Source: Neokomagataea anthophila | GTDB lineage: Bacteria; Pseudomonadota; Alphaproteobacteria; Acetobacterales; Acetobacteraceae | Assembly: GCF_018122595.1 (NCBI RefSeq) | Contig: NZ_JAGRQH010000001.1 | Location: 372,001 to 436,000 of the forward strand | DNA: 64,000 bases | Direction of reading: 5' to 3' | Shown here: positions 18,505 to 26,417 of the stretch, in pieces | How positions within the stretch are numbered: position 1 is the stretch's first letter | Layout of the letters: every line of letters starts with the position of its first letter | The notes under the pieces: model-generated | The model's input: the letters and a program-made list of their open reading frames with translations, nothing else | What the model was told of the DNA's origin: nothing | Databases searched by the model: none | Program-made: the position numbers and the translations under genes

Positions 18505-19381
18505 ATTCTCCGACCGATTTTGGACAAAGTGCTGCCTCACGGCAGCACTTCTTTTCTCTGCCCCGGCTGCAAACGCACACCGTTTAAAACTCAGCACATG
18601 GAATCTAGACTGGCTAACTCTCAGGCAGAGCGGAGACGCGGCTCTTCCACCAGACATTCCCAGCCGCACACAAAATGATTTCTTAAGGCTTCATGCCTAT
18701 GCTGACCACCTCAATGCAGACATTATTGCTTTCCAAGAAGTTGAAAACGTAGAGACTGCCTCACGTGTTTTCGACCCTCAAAAATATCAATTCATCTTTA
18801 GCCAAGACAAAGTCATTCAAAAAACAGGGCTCGCTATCCGTAAGTCACTCTCTGTTTCCGTCAACCCACCCTTGCAAGAACTAGACAATACCCCGCCAAC
18901 AGCGATTCACCATCTTCGCAGCGGGCTGGATGTCACACTTTCTGACGGCCCTCAAACACTGCGCTTATTGGTCGTACATCTCAAAACAGGCTGCTGGGAC
19001 CAGCCCCTAAGCCAAAAGCAACATTCATGTCCAACTCTGTATCAACAATTCACCATTCTAGAAAACTGGATTGCCGAGCGGCAAGATGAAGGCATGCCCT
19101 ATGCTGTTTTGGGAGACTTCAATCGTAGGTTAACCCCCAGCGACCCACTCATGCAGCACATGAACACAATTGCCCCGCTCAACCTCACCACAGCTGGTTT
19201 TTCTAGCCCTTGCTGGTACGGCGAGTCTTTTATTGATCATATTCTACTGGGCAACACCGCGCGCCAATGGCTCGTCCCTCAAAGCCTACGGGTCTTAACC
19301 TACCAACGCGATACAAACCCTACTGGCCTTTCAGACCATTGCCCCGTTTCAATCACCCTAAACATACCTGACACACCTTAG
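18479..19381 (+). CDS. Secreted endonuclease/exonuclease/phosphatase-fold protein
   Basis: 300 residues. The N-terminus has a hydrophobic segment (CCLTAALLFSAPAANA) ending in an A-N-A signal-peptidase-like site, so export is likely. The EEP fold follows: LSTWNLDWL, ADIIAFQEVEN (catalytic Glu), VVHLKTGC, VLGDFNRR (Asp/Asn) and GLSDHCPVS (Asp/His). It may be an extracellular or periplasmic DNase or phosphodiesterase; the substrate is unknown. The ATG at 18479 overlaps the carbonic anhydrase by 26 bases; TTG or GTG starts at 18494/18497 are alternatives and keep the signal peptide. A terminator follows. Confidence 0.82.
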   Translation: MFFLTLVPKFSDRFWTKCCLTAALLFSAPAANAHRLKLSTWNLDWLTLRQSGDAALPPDIPSRTQNDFLRLHAYADHLNADIIAFQEVENVETASRVFDPQKYQFIFSQDKVIQKTGLAIRKSLSVSVNPPLQELDNTPPTAIHHLRSGLDVTLSDGPQTLRLLVVHLKTGCWDQPLSQKQHSCPTLYQQFTILENWIAERQDEGMPYAVLGDFNRRLTPSDPLMQHMNTIAPLNLTTAGFSSPCWYGESFIDHILLGNTARQWLVPQSLRVLTYQRDTNPTGLSDHCPVSITLNIPDTP

Positions 19382-19385
19382 ACGC

Positions 19386-19420
19386 AATAAAAAAGGGCCG
19401 GCTAAGCCGACCCTTTTTAT
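19386..19420. terminator. Bidirectional intrinsic terminator
   Basis: AAAAAGGGCCGGC (about 19390-19402) / GCCGACCCTTTTT (about 19406-19418), one mismatch and a TAA-type loop. A-run and T-run flank both sides, so it can serve the endonuclease-fold gene (+) and the small Asr-like gene (-), which converge here. Confidence 0.88.
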
Positions 19421-19464
19421 CAAAGGCACCGTAAGAAGAACCCTTCACACGATGTCTTCCAATC

Positions 19465-19722
19465 TTACTTGGAAGCAGCCTTCTTGTGGCCCTTATGATG
19501 CTTGTGCTTGTGGTGATGCTTTGCTGCACCCTTGTCGTCAGCAGCAGGTGCCGCTGCGTCAGCTGCTGCTGGTGCAGCGTCTGTTGCAGCAGGAGCTGCT
19601 GGTGCTGCCGGAGCAGCAGCAGGTGCCGGAGCCGTTGCCGGGTCAGCAGCGAATGCAGGAGCAGCAGCCGTCAGGGCCAGAGCAGAAGCAGCAGCGATCA
19701 GAGAAACATTGAACAGACGCAT
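19465..19722 (-). CDS. Small exported Ala/Pro-rich protein with His/Lys-rich tail (Asr-like)
   Basis: 85 residues from ATG 19722, with GGAG 10 bases upstream. A signal peptide (MRLFNVSLIAAASALALTAA, cleavage near AFAA) is followed by about 40 residues almost entirely Ala, Pro, Asp and Thr, and then a basic tail of alternating His and Lys (KHHHKHKHHKGHKK). This composition resembles acid-shock RNA protein Asr of enterobacteria (exported, disordered, basic, Ala/His/Lys-rich). It could also be a metal-binding periplasmic protein. It is not homologous in a way I can prove. A single monocistronic unit with its own terminator fits an induced stress protein. Confidence 0.7.
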   Translation of the reverse strand: MRLFNVSLIAAASALALTAAAPAFAADPATAPAPAAAPAAPAAPAATDAAPAAADAAAPAADDKGAAKHHHKHKHHKGHKKAASK

Positions 19723-19929
19723 GGGAACCAAGCTCCATATAAAAATAATCACTGGATCAACAAGAAAGAAATCGAAGAAATCGATCTCTTAAATCTCGAC
19801 CTTGATTGAAGCCTATCACTACATTTTCAGATAGTCGCGCATTAACTTTTAGAAATTTCAAGTCAATAGGGCAGGTATTCGTGAATGCGCCACAATTATG
19901 ACATATTCCGTTACCGTTAAAAAACACCA

Positions 19930-19968
19930 TAAAAACAAAAAAAGCCGACTGATAAAATATCAGCCGGC
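19930..19968 (-). terminator. Intrinsic terminator of typA
   Basis: 10-bp stem with one mismatch, GCCGACTGAT (19944-19953) / ATCAGCCGGC (19959-19968). On the minus strand it is followed by a long T-rich run (complement of 19930-19943). It is 26 bases past the typA stop. Confidence 0.85.
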
Positions 19969-19994
19969 CCTTCAAAACGCTTAGCGAAACGCTC

Positions 19995-21815
19995 TTACGC
20001 TTCCTTAGAACGCGATGCGCGCTTACGCTCATGCGGATCAAGGTAACGCTTACGAATACGAACCGCAGACGGTGTAACTTCAACCAGTTCATCGTCCTCG
20101 ATGTATGCAATTGCTTGCTCAAGGCTCATCTTACGTGGCGGCGTCAGAAGCAGCGCTTCATCCTTACCGGATGCACGCATGTTGGTCAGCTTCTTTTCGC
20201 GAACTGCGTTAATATCAAGGTCGTTCTCACGTGAGTGCTCACCCAAGATCATGCCCTGATAAATCTTCTCACCCGCATCAACAAACAGCGTACCGCGGTC
20301 TTGCAGAGAGAACAGTGCGTATTGCGTCGTGGTGCCGTCTTCAGCAGAGATCAAGGAACCGTTACGACGGCCTTCAATCGTGCCAACATAAGGATGATAA
20401 CCATCGAACAGACGGTTCATCAGGCCCGTACCACGCGTATCCGTCAGGAACTCACCATGGTAACCAATCAAGCCACGTGACGGGATCAAGAACGTCAGAC
20501 GGACCTTACCACCACCAGACGGACGCATATCCTGCATCACGCCCTTACGCAGGGACATCTTCTCAACGACAACGCCAGAATAAGGTTCGTCAACGTCAAC
20601 CAGAACTTCTTCAAACGGCTCTTCGCGTTCACCCGTTTCTGGGTTTTCACGGAACAGCACGCGCGGACGGCCAATCGTCAGTTCAAAGCCTTCACGACGC
20701 ATCGTTTCAATCAGAACGCCAAGCTGAAGTTCGCCACGACCAGCAACTTCGAATGCTTCACTTTCTGGGCTGTCCGTCACCTTAATAGCAACGTTGCCTT
20801 CGGTTTCCTTGAAGAGACGGTCACGAATCTGGCGAGACGTTACCTTCTTACCTTCACGGCCACCCAACGGACCATCGTTAATACGGAACGTCATAGACAG
20901 GGTTGGTGGATCAACAGGCGTTGAAGGCAGCGGTGCTTCAACCGTTGGGTCAGCAATCGTGTCTGGGATGGTTGCTTCAGACAGACCAGCCACAGCAACA
21001 ATGTCACCAGCTTCTGCTTCTTCAACCGGCACGCGGTCCAGACCGCGGAAGGACAGCAGCTTGGTCAAGCGGCCCGTTTCCACAATCGTACCGTCGCGGC
21101 GCAGAACGCGAACAGGCATGTTCACCTTCGCACGACCCTGCTCGATACGACCCGTCAGGATACGACCCAGGAAGTTGTCGCTTTCCAGAATGGTGGACAC
21201 CATGCCAAACGGCGCATCCTTGTCCAGACCCGGCGTCGGAACATGACGCAGAACGAGGTCAAACAAAGGAGACAGATCTTTGCGTGGGCCTTCGATTTCT
21301 TCATCAGCCCAACCCTGACGGCCAGATGCATACAGCATCGGGAAGTCGAGTTGCTTTTCATCCGCACCCAGTGCCGCGAACAGATCAAAGATCTCTTCAT
21401 GCACTTCGTCCGGACGTGCGTCACCACGGTCAATCTTGTTCACGACAACGATCGGGCGCATGCCACGTGCCAATGCCTTACCCAGAACGAACTTCGTCTG
21501 TGGCAGTGCACCTTCAGCAGCATCCACGAGGATGATCGCGCCATCCACCATGCTCAAAATACGCTCAACTTCACCACCGAAATCGGCGTGACCTGGGGTA
21601 TCAATGATGTTGATGCGCGTGTCGTTCCAAACAACAGACGTACACTTCGCGAGAATGGTAATACCACGCTCACGTTCCAAGTCGTTGCTGTCCATCGCAC
21701 GATCAGCAACGTGCTGATTGTCACGGAACGAGCCGGATTGCTTGAGGAGCTGGTCGACCAGCGTGGTCTTGCCATGATCAACGTGTGCGATAATGGCGAT
21801 ATTACGGAGTTCCAT
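19995..21815 (-). CDS. typA: Translational GTPase TypA/BipA
   Basis: 606 residues from ATG 21815 ([17 protein letters not shown]), with GGAAG 6 bases upstream; the longer in-frame start at 21929 lacks this. The G domain holds the P-loop [10 protein letters not shown], the switch region [24 protein letters not shown] and [13 protein letters not shown]. The EF-G-like domains and the BipA-specific C-terminal domain follow ([27 protein letters not shown]). It binds the ribosome and affects assembly and stress or cold growth. It is divergent from queF with 180 bases between. Confidence 0.97.
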   Translation of the reverse strand: MELRNIAIIAHVDHGKTTLVDQLLKQSGSFRDNQHVADRAMDSNDLERERGITILAKCTSVVWNDTRINIIDTPGHADFGGEVERILSMVDGAIILVDAAEGALPQTKFVLGKALARGMRPIVVVNKIDRGDARPDEVHEEIFDLFAALGADEKQLDFPMLYASGRQGWADEEIEGPRKDLSPLFDLVLRHVPTPGLDKDAPFGMVSTILESDNFLGRILTGRIEQGRAKVNMPVRVLRRDGTIVETGRLTKLLSFRGLDRVPVEEAEAGDIVAVAGLSEATIPDTIADPTVEAPLPSTPVDPPTLSMTFRINDGPLGGREGKKVTSRQIRDRLFKETEGNVAIKVTDSPESEAFEVAGRGELQLGVLIETMRREGFELTIGRPRVLFRENPETGEREEPFEEVLVDVDEPYSGVVVEKMSLRKGVMQDMRPSGGGKVRLTFLIPSRGLIGYHGEFLTDTRGTGLMNRLFDGYHPYVGTIEGRRNGSLISAEDGTTTQYALFSLQDRGTLFVDAGEKIYQGMILGEHSRENDLDINAVREKKLTNMRASGKDEALLLTPPRKMSLEQAIAYIEDDELVEVTPSAVRIRKRYLDPHERKRASRSKEA

Positions 21816-21995
21816 ACGGTCTTCCAGAAAGAGGCTAGCAAAGATCAAATTCCGCGATCTTCTGCACTGAATCCTGACAATTTGCAAATGCTGTCGTCGT
21901 CTTTTCATATCCGACACCACTTGAGCCATCGCAAAAGCTGCTTCACATACGCAGAAAATCAGCTTTTATGCAGTTTACACTCGAAGGAAAAATCT

Positions 21996-22475
21996 ATGTC
22001 TCACCCCGGCCCATCTGCCCCCGGCACCGATGCTCTTAGTCAGCTAGGACAACATGCTGTTCCTGCGTCTTCTCCTGAAGAAGCCGTGCTCGAGCGTGTT
22101 CCCGCACCGCATAAAGGACGCCAATACGTCATTCGGTTTACGGCACCTGAGTTTACATCCCTCTGCCCCGTCACTGGCCAGCCGGATTTCGCGCATATTG
22201 TCATTGACTATATCCCGCGTAACTGGATCGTCGAAAGCAAATCTCTCAAGCTTTATCTGACGAGCTTCCGCAATCATGGCGCCTTCCATGAAGATTGCTC
22301 CGTCAGCATTGCCGAACGCCTCGTGGAACTTCTTGACCCAGAATGGCTCAGAATCGGCGCATATTGGTACCCCCGCGGCGGCATTCCCATTGACGTTTTC
22401 TGGCAAACTGGCACCGCTCCAGAGGGTGTCTGGATTCCCGCTCAAGAGGTTCCCGGCTATCGTGGCCGCGGCTAA
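21996..22475 (+). CDS. queF: NADPH-dependent 7-cyano-7-deazaguanine reductase QueF
   Basis: 159 residues from ATG 21996, with AAGGA 7 bases upstream; much longer in-frame extensions upstream run antisense through typA and are artefacts. It reduces the nitrile preQ0 to preQ1 in queuosine synthesis. The catalytic Cys is in [11 protein letters not shown], the QueF signature is [22 protein letters not shown] with the second conserved Cys, and the acid [16 protein letters not shown] closes the core. This is the short unimodular type. I see no preQ1 riboswitch upstream. The AAC(3)-like gene starts 9 bases after the stop, so the two are likely cotranscribed. Confidence 0.95.
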   Translation: MSHPGPSAPGTDALSQLGQHAVPASSPEEAVLERVPAPHKGRQYVIRFTAPEFTSLCPVTGQPDFAHIVIDYIPRNWIVESKSLKLYLTSFRNHGAFHEDCSVSIAERLVELLDPEWLRIGAYWYPRGGIPIDVFWQTGTAPEGVWIPAQEVPGYRGRG

Positions 22476-22484
22476 GCTCTGTCC

Positions 22485-23291
22485 ATGACCGAGGTCGCAG
22501 CCATAGCGCGCTCCACAAACGGCCCCATTACACAAGCGCGCCTTCAACATGACCTAACACAGCTAGGGGTACAGCCAGGTATGACCATTCTGGTTCATAC
22601 CGCCCTTAGCCGTGTCGGTTGGGTCTGTGGCGGTGCGCAGAGTATGATTAACGCCCTCATTACAGCTGTCGGCCCCAACGGCACACTTATGATGCCTGCT
22701 CAGTCTCCTAGCTTGAGTGACCCACAGCACTGGAGCAACCCACCTGTCCCTGAAAGCTGGTGGGCCACAATCCGCGCCTCCCAAACACCTTATGACCCGG
22801 ACCTTACCCCGACTTATGGTTGTGGGGCCGTCCCCGAAGCCTTCCGACATTGGCCCGAAACACGCCGTAGCGACCACCCCCTCTTATCTCTCTCGGCACG
22901 AGGCCCGAACGCTACAGAGTTTTTATGCCATCAACCGTTGACGGATCCGCTCGGCAGCGAGTCTCCCTTGGCACGACTGGAAGATCAGGACGGGCTCATT
23001 CTCATGGTCGGCTGCGGTTGGGAAACATGCACGGCATTACACCTTGCAGAACGCCGTGCCACACCAAACGCCCCTCGCCTTCAAGACGGTGCCCCTATGC
23101 TCATCAACGGACAACGCCAATGGGTACCCATTTCACTTCCCATTATGGATAGTGACCGCTTCATCCAAGTTGGTGCACAGTTAGACGGCCAAACTTTCAT
23201 GACACACGGTCATATTGGCCAAGCCTTCACACGTTTTTTCCCATTACGCCCAGCCAACCTCTTAGCTGAAAAAGCCCTTCGCTATTCTTAA
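22485..23291 (+). CDS. AAC(3)-family N-acetyltransferase (antibiotic acetyltransferase fold)
   Basis: 268 residues. It has the AAC(3)/FrbF fold: HTALSRVGWVCGGAQSMINAL near residue 37, NGTLMMPAQSP, and later LARLEDQDGLILMVGCGWETCTALHLAE. Founding members acetylate the 3-amino group of aminoglycosides with acetyl-CoA; many chromosomal ones have other or unknown amine substrates. The gene is 9 bases after queF, an odd partner functionally, so I would not claim resistance from sequence alone. It converges on the PepSY gene; I see no clear terminator in the 136-base gap. Confidence 0.87.
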   Translation: MTEVAAIARSTNGPITQARLQHDLTQLGVQPGMTILVHTALSRVGWVCGGAQSMINALITAVGPNGTLMMPAQSPSLSDPQHWSNPPVPESWWATIRASQTPYDPDLTPTYGCGAVPEAFRHWPETRRSDHPLLSLSARGPNATEFLCHQPLTDPLGSESPLARLEDQDGLILMVGCGWETCTALHLAERRATPNAPRLQDGAPMLINGQRQWVPISLPIMDSDRFIQVGAQLDGQTFMTHGHIGQAFTRFFPLRPANLLAEKALRYS

Positions 23292-23427
23292 ACCCTCTTA
23301 CCCAGAGCGATAACAACATCACAACCTAGCTGTACGTTCTGAGACGCAGGATTCAACATCCAGTATAGCTTCTCGCTGTTTAAGGCGAACTCAACGCTAG
23401 CACCACTCAAGCAGCTCATGCGCTGAA

Positions 23428-24993
23428 TTAAACGACCGGATCACGCATCAACCGTGCCATGCCGCGGCCATACGACACTCGCAGCAACCATACGCCCAGC
23501 ACTAAAGCCACCATATCCAAACACGCAGCAAAGCAATCCACATCCCCTTGCTGCCAATGGCGCCAACCATCCATCAGCGGAAGCACTAGCGTGATACCGG
23601 CCACAACGCGCATCAACCACGGCGTTGCACGCTCCCCCCCCATGCAGGAAGCAATCAACAAACACGCGAAGAATACAGCGTAAAATACGCGCTCGCATAC
23701 AACATAATACTCTGCATGCGGTACCGCCAACATCGCAACCAGAACCGCGGAAACACCGGCCATACACCCAAATATCACCCCTGCGCTCAGCACAGACAGA
23801 AGACGCGTTCCAAAGCGGTCTGCCACATAGCCCGCAGCACGGTCCTTGCGCCGGCGCGATGCCAACCACAATGCGTTCCCAGAATAAAAAAGAAAACTAC
23901 CCACCGCACTCATCAACGCCATTCCGACATGGCCAAGCCAACCACCGAAACGCCCAAAATGGAAACCACCAATGGCAGCAGCAGCAAGAAAAGATGTACT
24001 CTGATGATAAGGTAAATCTTTCACCCCAACGAGACGGCCATCATAGGGGTCCACTAAAGCAACACCCCCTCGGGCAATACGAGTAACCGTTGTTGCATCC
24101 GGCCCAACAGCCATGACACGAAAACCACCCTGCCTCGGGAAATAGTCCAAATCTTTTGGCGTAAAACTAGGCACATCATTTTTTAGGTGCGCAACGAGAA
24201 CATCAGGTTCTAAAAAAATTTTCTCGTGTTGTGACGCCTTCATATCATGCACCGGCAGCACATTCTGTTTAGTGCTTGGCATCACCTTAACAACCGGCAC
24301 AAAAAGCGCACGCTCCGCCATACCCAGCGGCTCCACAAAAGCAAAACCCAATGCTGTAACCGCAATCATAATATGAAACGGCAGTGAAAACACACCCAAC
24401 AACGTATGCAAATCAAACCATGCCCGCCGCGCACCTTGCCCTAAGCGCATATTAAACATCGCTCGCACGACTGATGGGAGCATCACCACCACACCAGACA
24501 CCAGAGCCATGGCATATAAAAAGGCAACAATCCCCATTACAGGACGGCCCCAAGCGCGGTTCAGTGGCAGACCAATCCGCTGGTGCAACATATTTAAAAA
24601 GCGTGCACCCTGCGGTGGCACACGCTGCGCCAACACAACGCGCCCTTGCGTATCCAGTCCCGCATAAACCGTTAAACCAGGACCACGATCACGGTCCTGC
24701 TGCAATACCCAACTCATACTTGAAGGGTTTGCCCCTTCGGGAGCCAAGTGGAGAGTAAACCCTGCCCGCGCTTTAGGATTTTCGGCTAATGCTTTGTCCC
24801 GCAACTCTCCCAGACGACTAAACGGCACAGGTGCAGGCAACCCTTGTGAGGATGCAGCCCAATCCTGCAAGGGCTCCTCAAACTGGGTCAGTGTCCCAGC
24901 ATAAAAGCCAATAAATAAAAATAACCCCGCCAGAATACCAACCCAGCTATGCACACGACGATACAACGCCACAATTTCTGGCTTACGCATCAT
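23428..24993 (-). CDS. PepSY-associated TM-helix membrane protein (iron-uptake/PiuB type)
   Basis: About 521 residues from ATG 24993, which overlaps the DUF3649 stop by the ATGA arrangement. The N-terminal helix (RVHSWVGILAGLFLFIGFYAGTL) and the long periplasmic PepSY-like loop are typical; further helix pairs include HTLLGVFSLPFHIMIAVTALGFAF and GHVGMALMSAVGSFLFYSGNALW. The conserved His residues in RVHSW, LHTLLG and LPFHIM fit haem or metal-linked electron transfer. Family members act with TonB receptors in siderophore reduction or uptake, but the exact reaction is unclear. It is the last gene of a three-gene overlapping operon. Confidence 0.85.
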   Translation of the reverse strand: MMRKPEIVALYRRVHSWVGILAGLFLFIGFYAGTLTQFEEPLQDWAASSQGLPAPVPFSRLGELRDKALAENPKARAGFTLHLAPEGANPSSMSWVLQQDRDRGPGLTVYAGLDTQGRVVLAQRVPPQGARFLNMLHQRIGLPLNRAWGRPVMGIVAFLYAMALVSGVVVMLPSVVRAMFNMRLGQGARRAWFDLHTLLGVFSLPFHIMIAVTALGFAFVEPLGMAERALFVPVVKVMPSTKQNVLPVHDMKASQHEKIFLEPDVLVAHLKNDVPSFTPKDLDYFPRQGGFRVMAVGPDATTVTRIARGGVALVDPYDGRLVGVKDLPYHQSTSFLAAAAIGGFHFGRFGGWLGHVGMALMSAVGSFLFYSGNALWLASRRRKDRAAGYVADRFGTRLLSVLSAGVIFGCMAGVSAVLVAMLAVPHAEYYVVCERVFYAVFFACLLIASCMGGERATPWLMRVVAGITLVLPLMDGWRHWQQGDVDCFAACLDMVALVLGVWLLRVSYGRGMARLMRDPVV

Positions 24994-25334
24994 AATGCCG
25001 CCCACCCCGCAACACAGAGCGCATACAAAAGACCGTACACCCCCCAGACGAATATATTACCCGCCAACATAGCCCCTACAGCACGCAAACCGGACCGACA
25101 GGTCAGCGATAGACATACCACCAGCACCCACACCACACCCGGAACCCAGCGCAACAACAAGGCTTCTGCTTGGTCCAATTGCGCCGAAACTCGCAACAGT
25201 AAGCCCAAATCCCCCAAAACACCGAAACTTAAAGGAGCACCTAAAATAAGACCCGCTAAGGCCTTGCTCAACCATTGCTTCAGCAGTGCATCGGGGTTCT
25301 GCCCACCCCGCTTAGAACGACGCGAATCACGCAT
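24990..25334 (-). CDS. DUF3649-like small membrane protein
   Basis: 114 residues from ATG 25334, which overlaps the previous stop by 8 bases (ATGCGTGA). There are three or four hydrophobic segments, including LAGLILGAPLSFGVLGDLGLLL and NIFVWGVYGLLYALCVAGWAAL. By length, position between a DUF3325-like gene and a PepSY-TM gene, and topology it matches the DUF3649 family found in bacterial iron-uptake operons. The role is unknown, probably a subunit or assembly factor for the PepSY protein. The translational coupling at both ends supports a fixed-ratio complex. Confidence 0.72.
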   Translation of the reverse strand: MRDSRRSKRGGQNPDALLKQWLSKALAGLILGAPLSFGVLGDLGLLLRVSAQLDQAEALLLRWVPGVVWVLVVCLSLTCRSGLRAVGAMLAGNIFVWGVYGLLYALCVAGWAAL

Positions 25335-25638
25335 TGCGTTGGAATATCCGATCACGGCGCATGTTTTTAACCGCCGAGAATAAACCACTTAAAAACGCTA
25401 ACGCCATAGCCCCCAACATCACCATAAGGAGCGCAAGACTCAACGCTGCCGGAAAGGAGAATACCCGCCACAGCACCACCCAACTCACCGACCACATACA
25501 AGCAGCCAATACCCAACTCATTGTGCGCGGCAAAGGCTGACGCAACAACACTTGCGCAGGAGCGGAAAGATATAAAAACAGAGCCGATGACACAGCAAAA
25601 ATGCTACTCAAGCACACTCCAAACCCTGCAAGAGGCAT
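25327..25638 (-). CDS. DUF3325-like small membrane protein
   Basis: 103 residues, first gene of the operon. The N-terminal helix (LSSIFAVSSALFLYLSAPAQ) is followed by the QVLLRQPLPRTMSWVLA block that resembles the DUF3325 pattern, then two more helices and a basic C-terminal tail. DUF3325, DUF3649 and PepSY-TM proteins co-occur next to siderophore receptors in proteobacteria. Here the receptor itself is not adjacent. The upstream 90 bases hold AT-rich palindromic tracts (25715-25775) that could be a Fur-type operator, but the match to a Fur box is weak. Confidence 0.68.
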   Translation of the reverse strand: MPLAGFGVCLSSIFAVSSALFLYLSAPAQVLLRQPLPRTMSWVLAACMWSVSWVVLWRVFSFPAALSLALLMVMLGAMALAFLSGLFSAVKNMRRDRIFQRNA

Positions 25639-25714
25639 CTTTCACCCTTTCTGAAAAAGCGAAGACAAAGCCCTCTGCACCTCGTCTTTCACGCACGTGC
25701 CCAAAAACCTTATT

Positions 25715-25780
25715 TGGCAACTGCAATAATTGAATGCGCAGCCCATATCACAAATAATAATTAATCTCAATTAGGCGCGA
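25715..25780 (-). promoter_or_regulatory. AT-rich upstream region of the DUF3325-DUF3649-PepSY operon, possible iron-responsive operator
   Basis: Includes AATAATAATTAATCTCAAT (about 25753-25771), which loosely resembles a Fur box, and TGCAATAATTGAATGCGC just beside it. Iron control is inferred from the operon's family, not from a good motif match. Confidence 0.25.
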
Positions 25781-25781
25781 T

Positions 25782-25812
25782 AAAAACACCCGGACCATTG
25801 CTGTATCCGGGT
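25782..25812 (-). terminator. Intrinsic terminator of the Pmp3/YqaE gene
   Basis: ACCCGGA (25788-25794) / TCCGGGT (25806-25812), 11-base loop; on the minus strand it is followed by GTTTTTATCG. It is 19 bases past the stop of the Pmp3/YqaE gene. Confidence 0.82.
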
Positions 25813-25830
25813 ATTGCTAAAAGAATAATT

Positions 25831-26004
25831 TTAACGGTTACGCTGTTCTGCACGATATTCGGTCAGCGCATACACAGACCAAATCGCAGCAGGAACCCAA
25901 CCAATCACCGTAATCTGCAGTACCAAGCAAATCAGACCACTAATTGGACGGCCAATGGTAAAAAACTGCAACCAAGGCAACAAAAGAGCCAATAGAAAAC
26001 GCAT
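25831..26004 (-). CDS. Pmp3/YqaE-family membrane peptide
   Basis: 57 residues from ATG 26004 (MRFLLALLLPWLQFF). There are two transmembrane helices: the first holds LLPWLQFFTIGRPISG, the second LICLVLQITVIGWVPAAIWSVYAL, followed by a polar tail (EYRAEQRNR). The GWxPAxIWA-type motif is the hallmark of the UPF0057/Pmp3 family. Such proteins help membrane potential and ion tolerance under salt, cold or low pH, though the mechanism is unknown. The longer start at 26019 adds five residues only. Monocistronic with its own terminator. Confidence 0.88.
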   Translation of the reverse strand: MRFLLALLLPWLQFFTIGRPISGLICLVLQITVIGWVPAAIWSVYALTEYRAEQRNR

Positions 26005-26176
26005 AATCTGTCCTCTCATTAAGATGACTATTCACGGCCTTATCATCAGCCATGATGCCAAAAAACACAATGTTCACCTTGGCACGACCACAAAGACACA
26101 TAACCCTCTTCATTAGGCGGAAACGCTTGAATGGCTTATCATTCTATTGTCTCAACACTCACCAAGAGCCTAGCCC

Positions 26177-26416
26177 ATGCGTATCAGCATCTTGTTCATC
26201 CCTCTACTTTTTGCCGCCTGCTCTCCCGCCCCCAAAGCCCCCGAAAAAACGCATACCATGACGATGGCAAACCCTGCTTCTGTCTATTGCGTACAGATCG
26301 GAGGACGGTCCGAAATCCGTACCGAAGCTCAAGGGCAAGTAGGGTACTGCCATCTACCCGATGGCTCTGTCCGCGAAGAATGGGCGTTGTTCCGTTCCGC
26401 CCATACCTCACACTAA
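26177..26416 (+). CDS. DUF333-domain lipoprotein
   Basis: 79 residues. The lipoprotein signal is clear: MRISILFIPLLFAAC with the lipobox FAAC at residues 12-15 (modified Cys 15). The mature part carries the DUF333 block ANPASVYCVQIGGRSEIRT..GQVGYCHLPDGSVREEWALFR, with two conserved Cys that could pair. The family resembles putative haemolysin/YoaF proteins and has no proven function. The gene converges on the glucoamylase gene with one base between stops. Confidence 0.88.
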   Translation: MRISILFIPLLFAACSPAPKAPEKTHTMTMANPASVYCVQIGGRSEIRTEAQGQVGYCHLPDGSVREEWALFRSAHTSH

Positions 26417-26417
26417 A

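Noticed and set aside
21243-21995. Long in-frame N-terminal extension of queF
   Set aside because: It runs antisense through typA and its 5' region; the QueF domain and a good ribosome site start at 21996.
21816-21995. preQ1 riboswitch upstream of queF
   Set aside because: No short pseudoknot-type leader with the conserved A-rich tail is visible.
22485-23291. Aminoglycoside resistance determinant
   Set aside because: The fold is AAC(3), but chromosomal members often have other substrates; the gene is coupled to queF and no resistance context is seen. Kept as a family call only.
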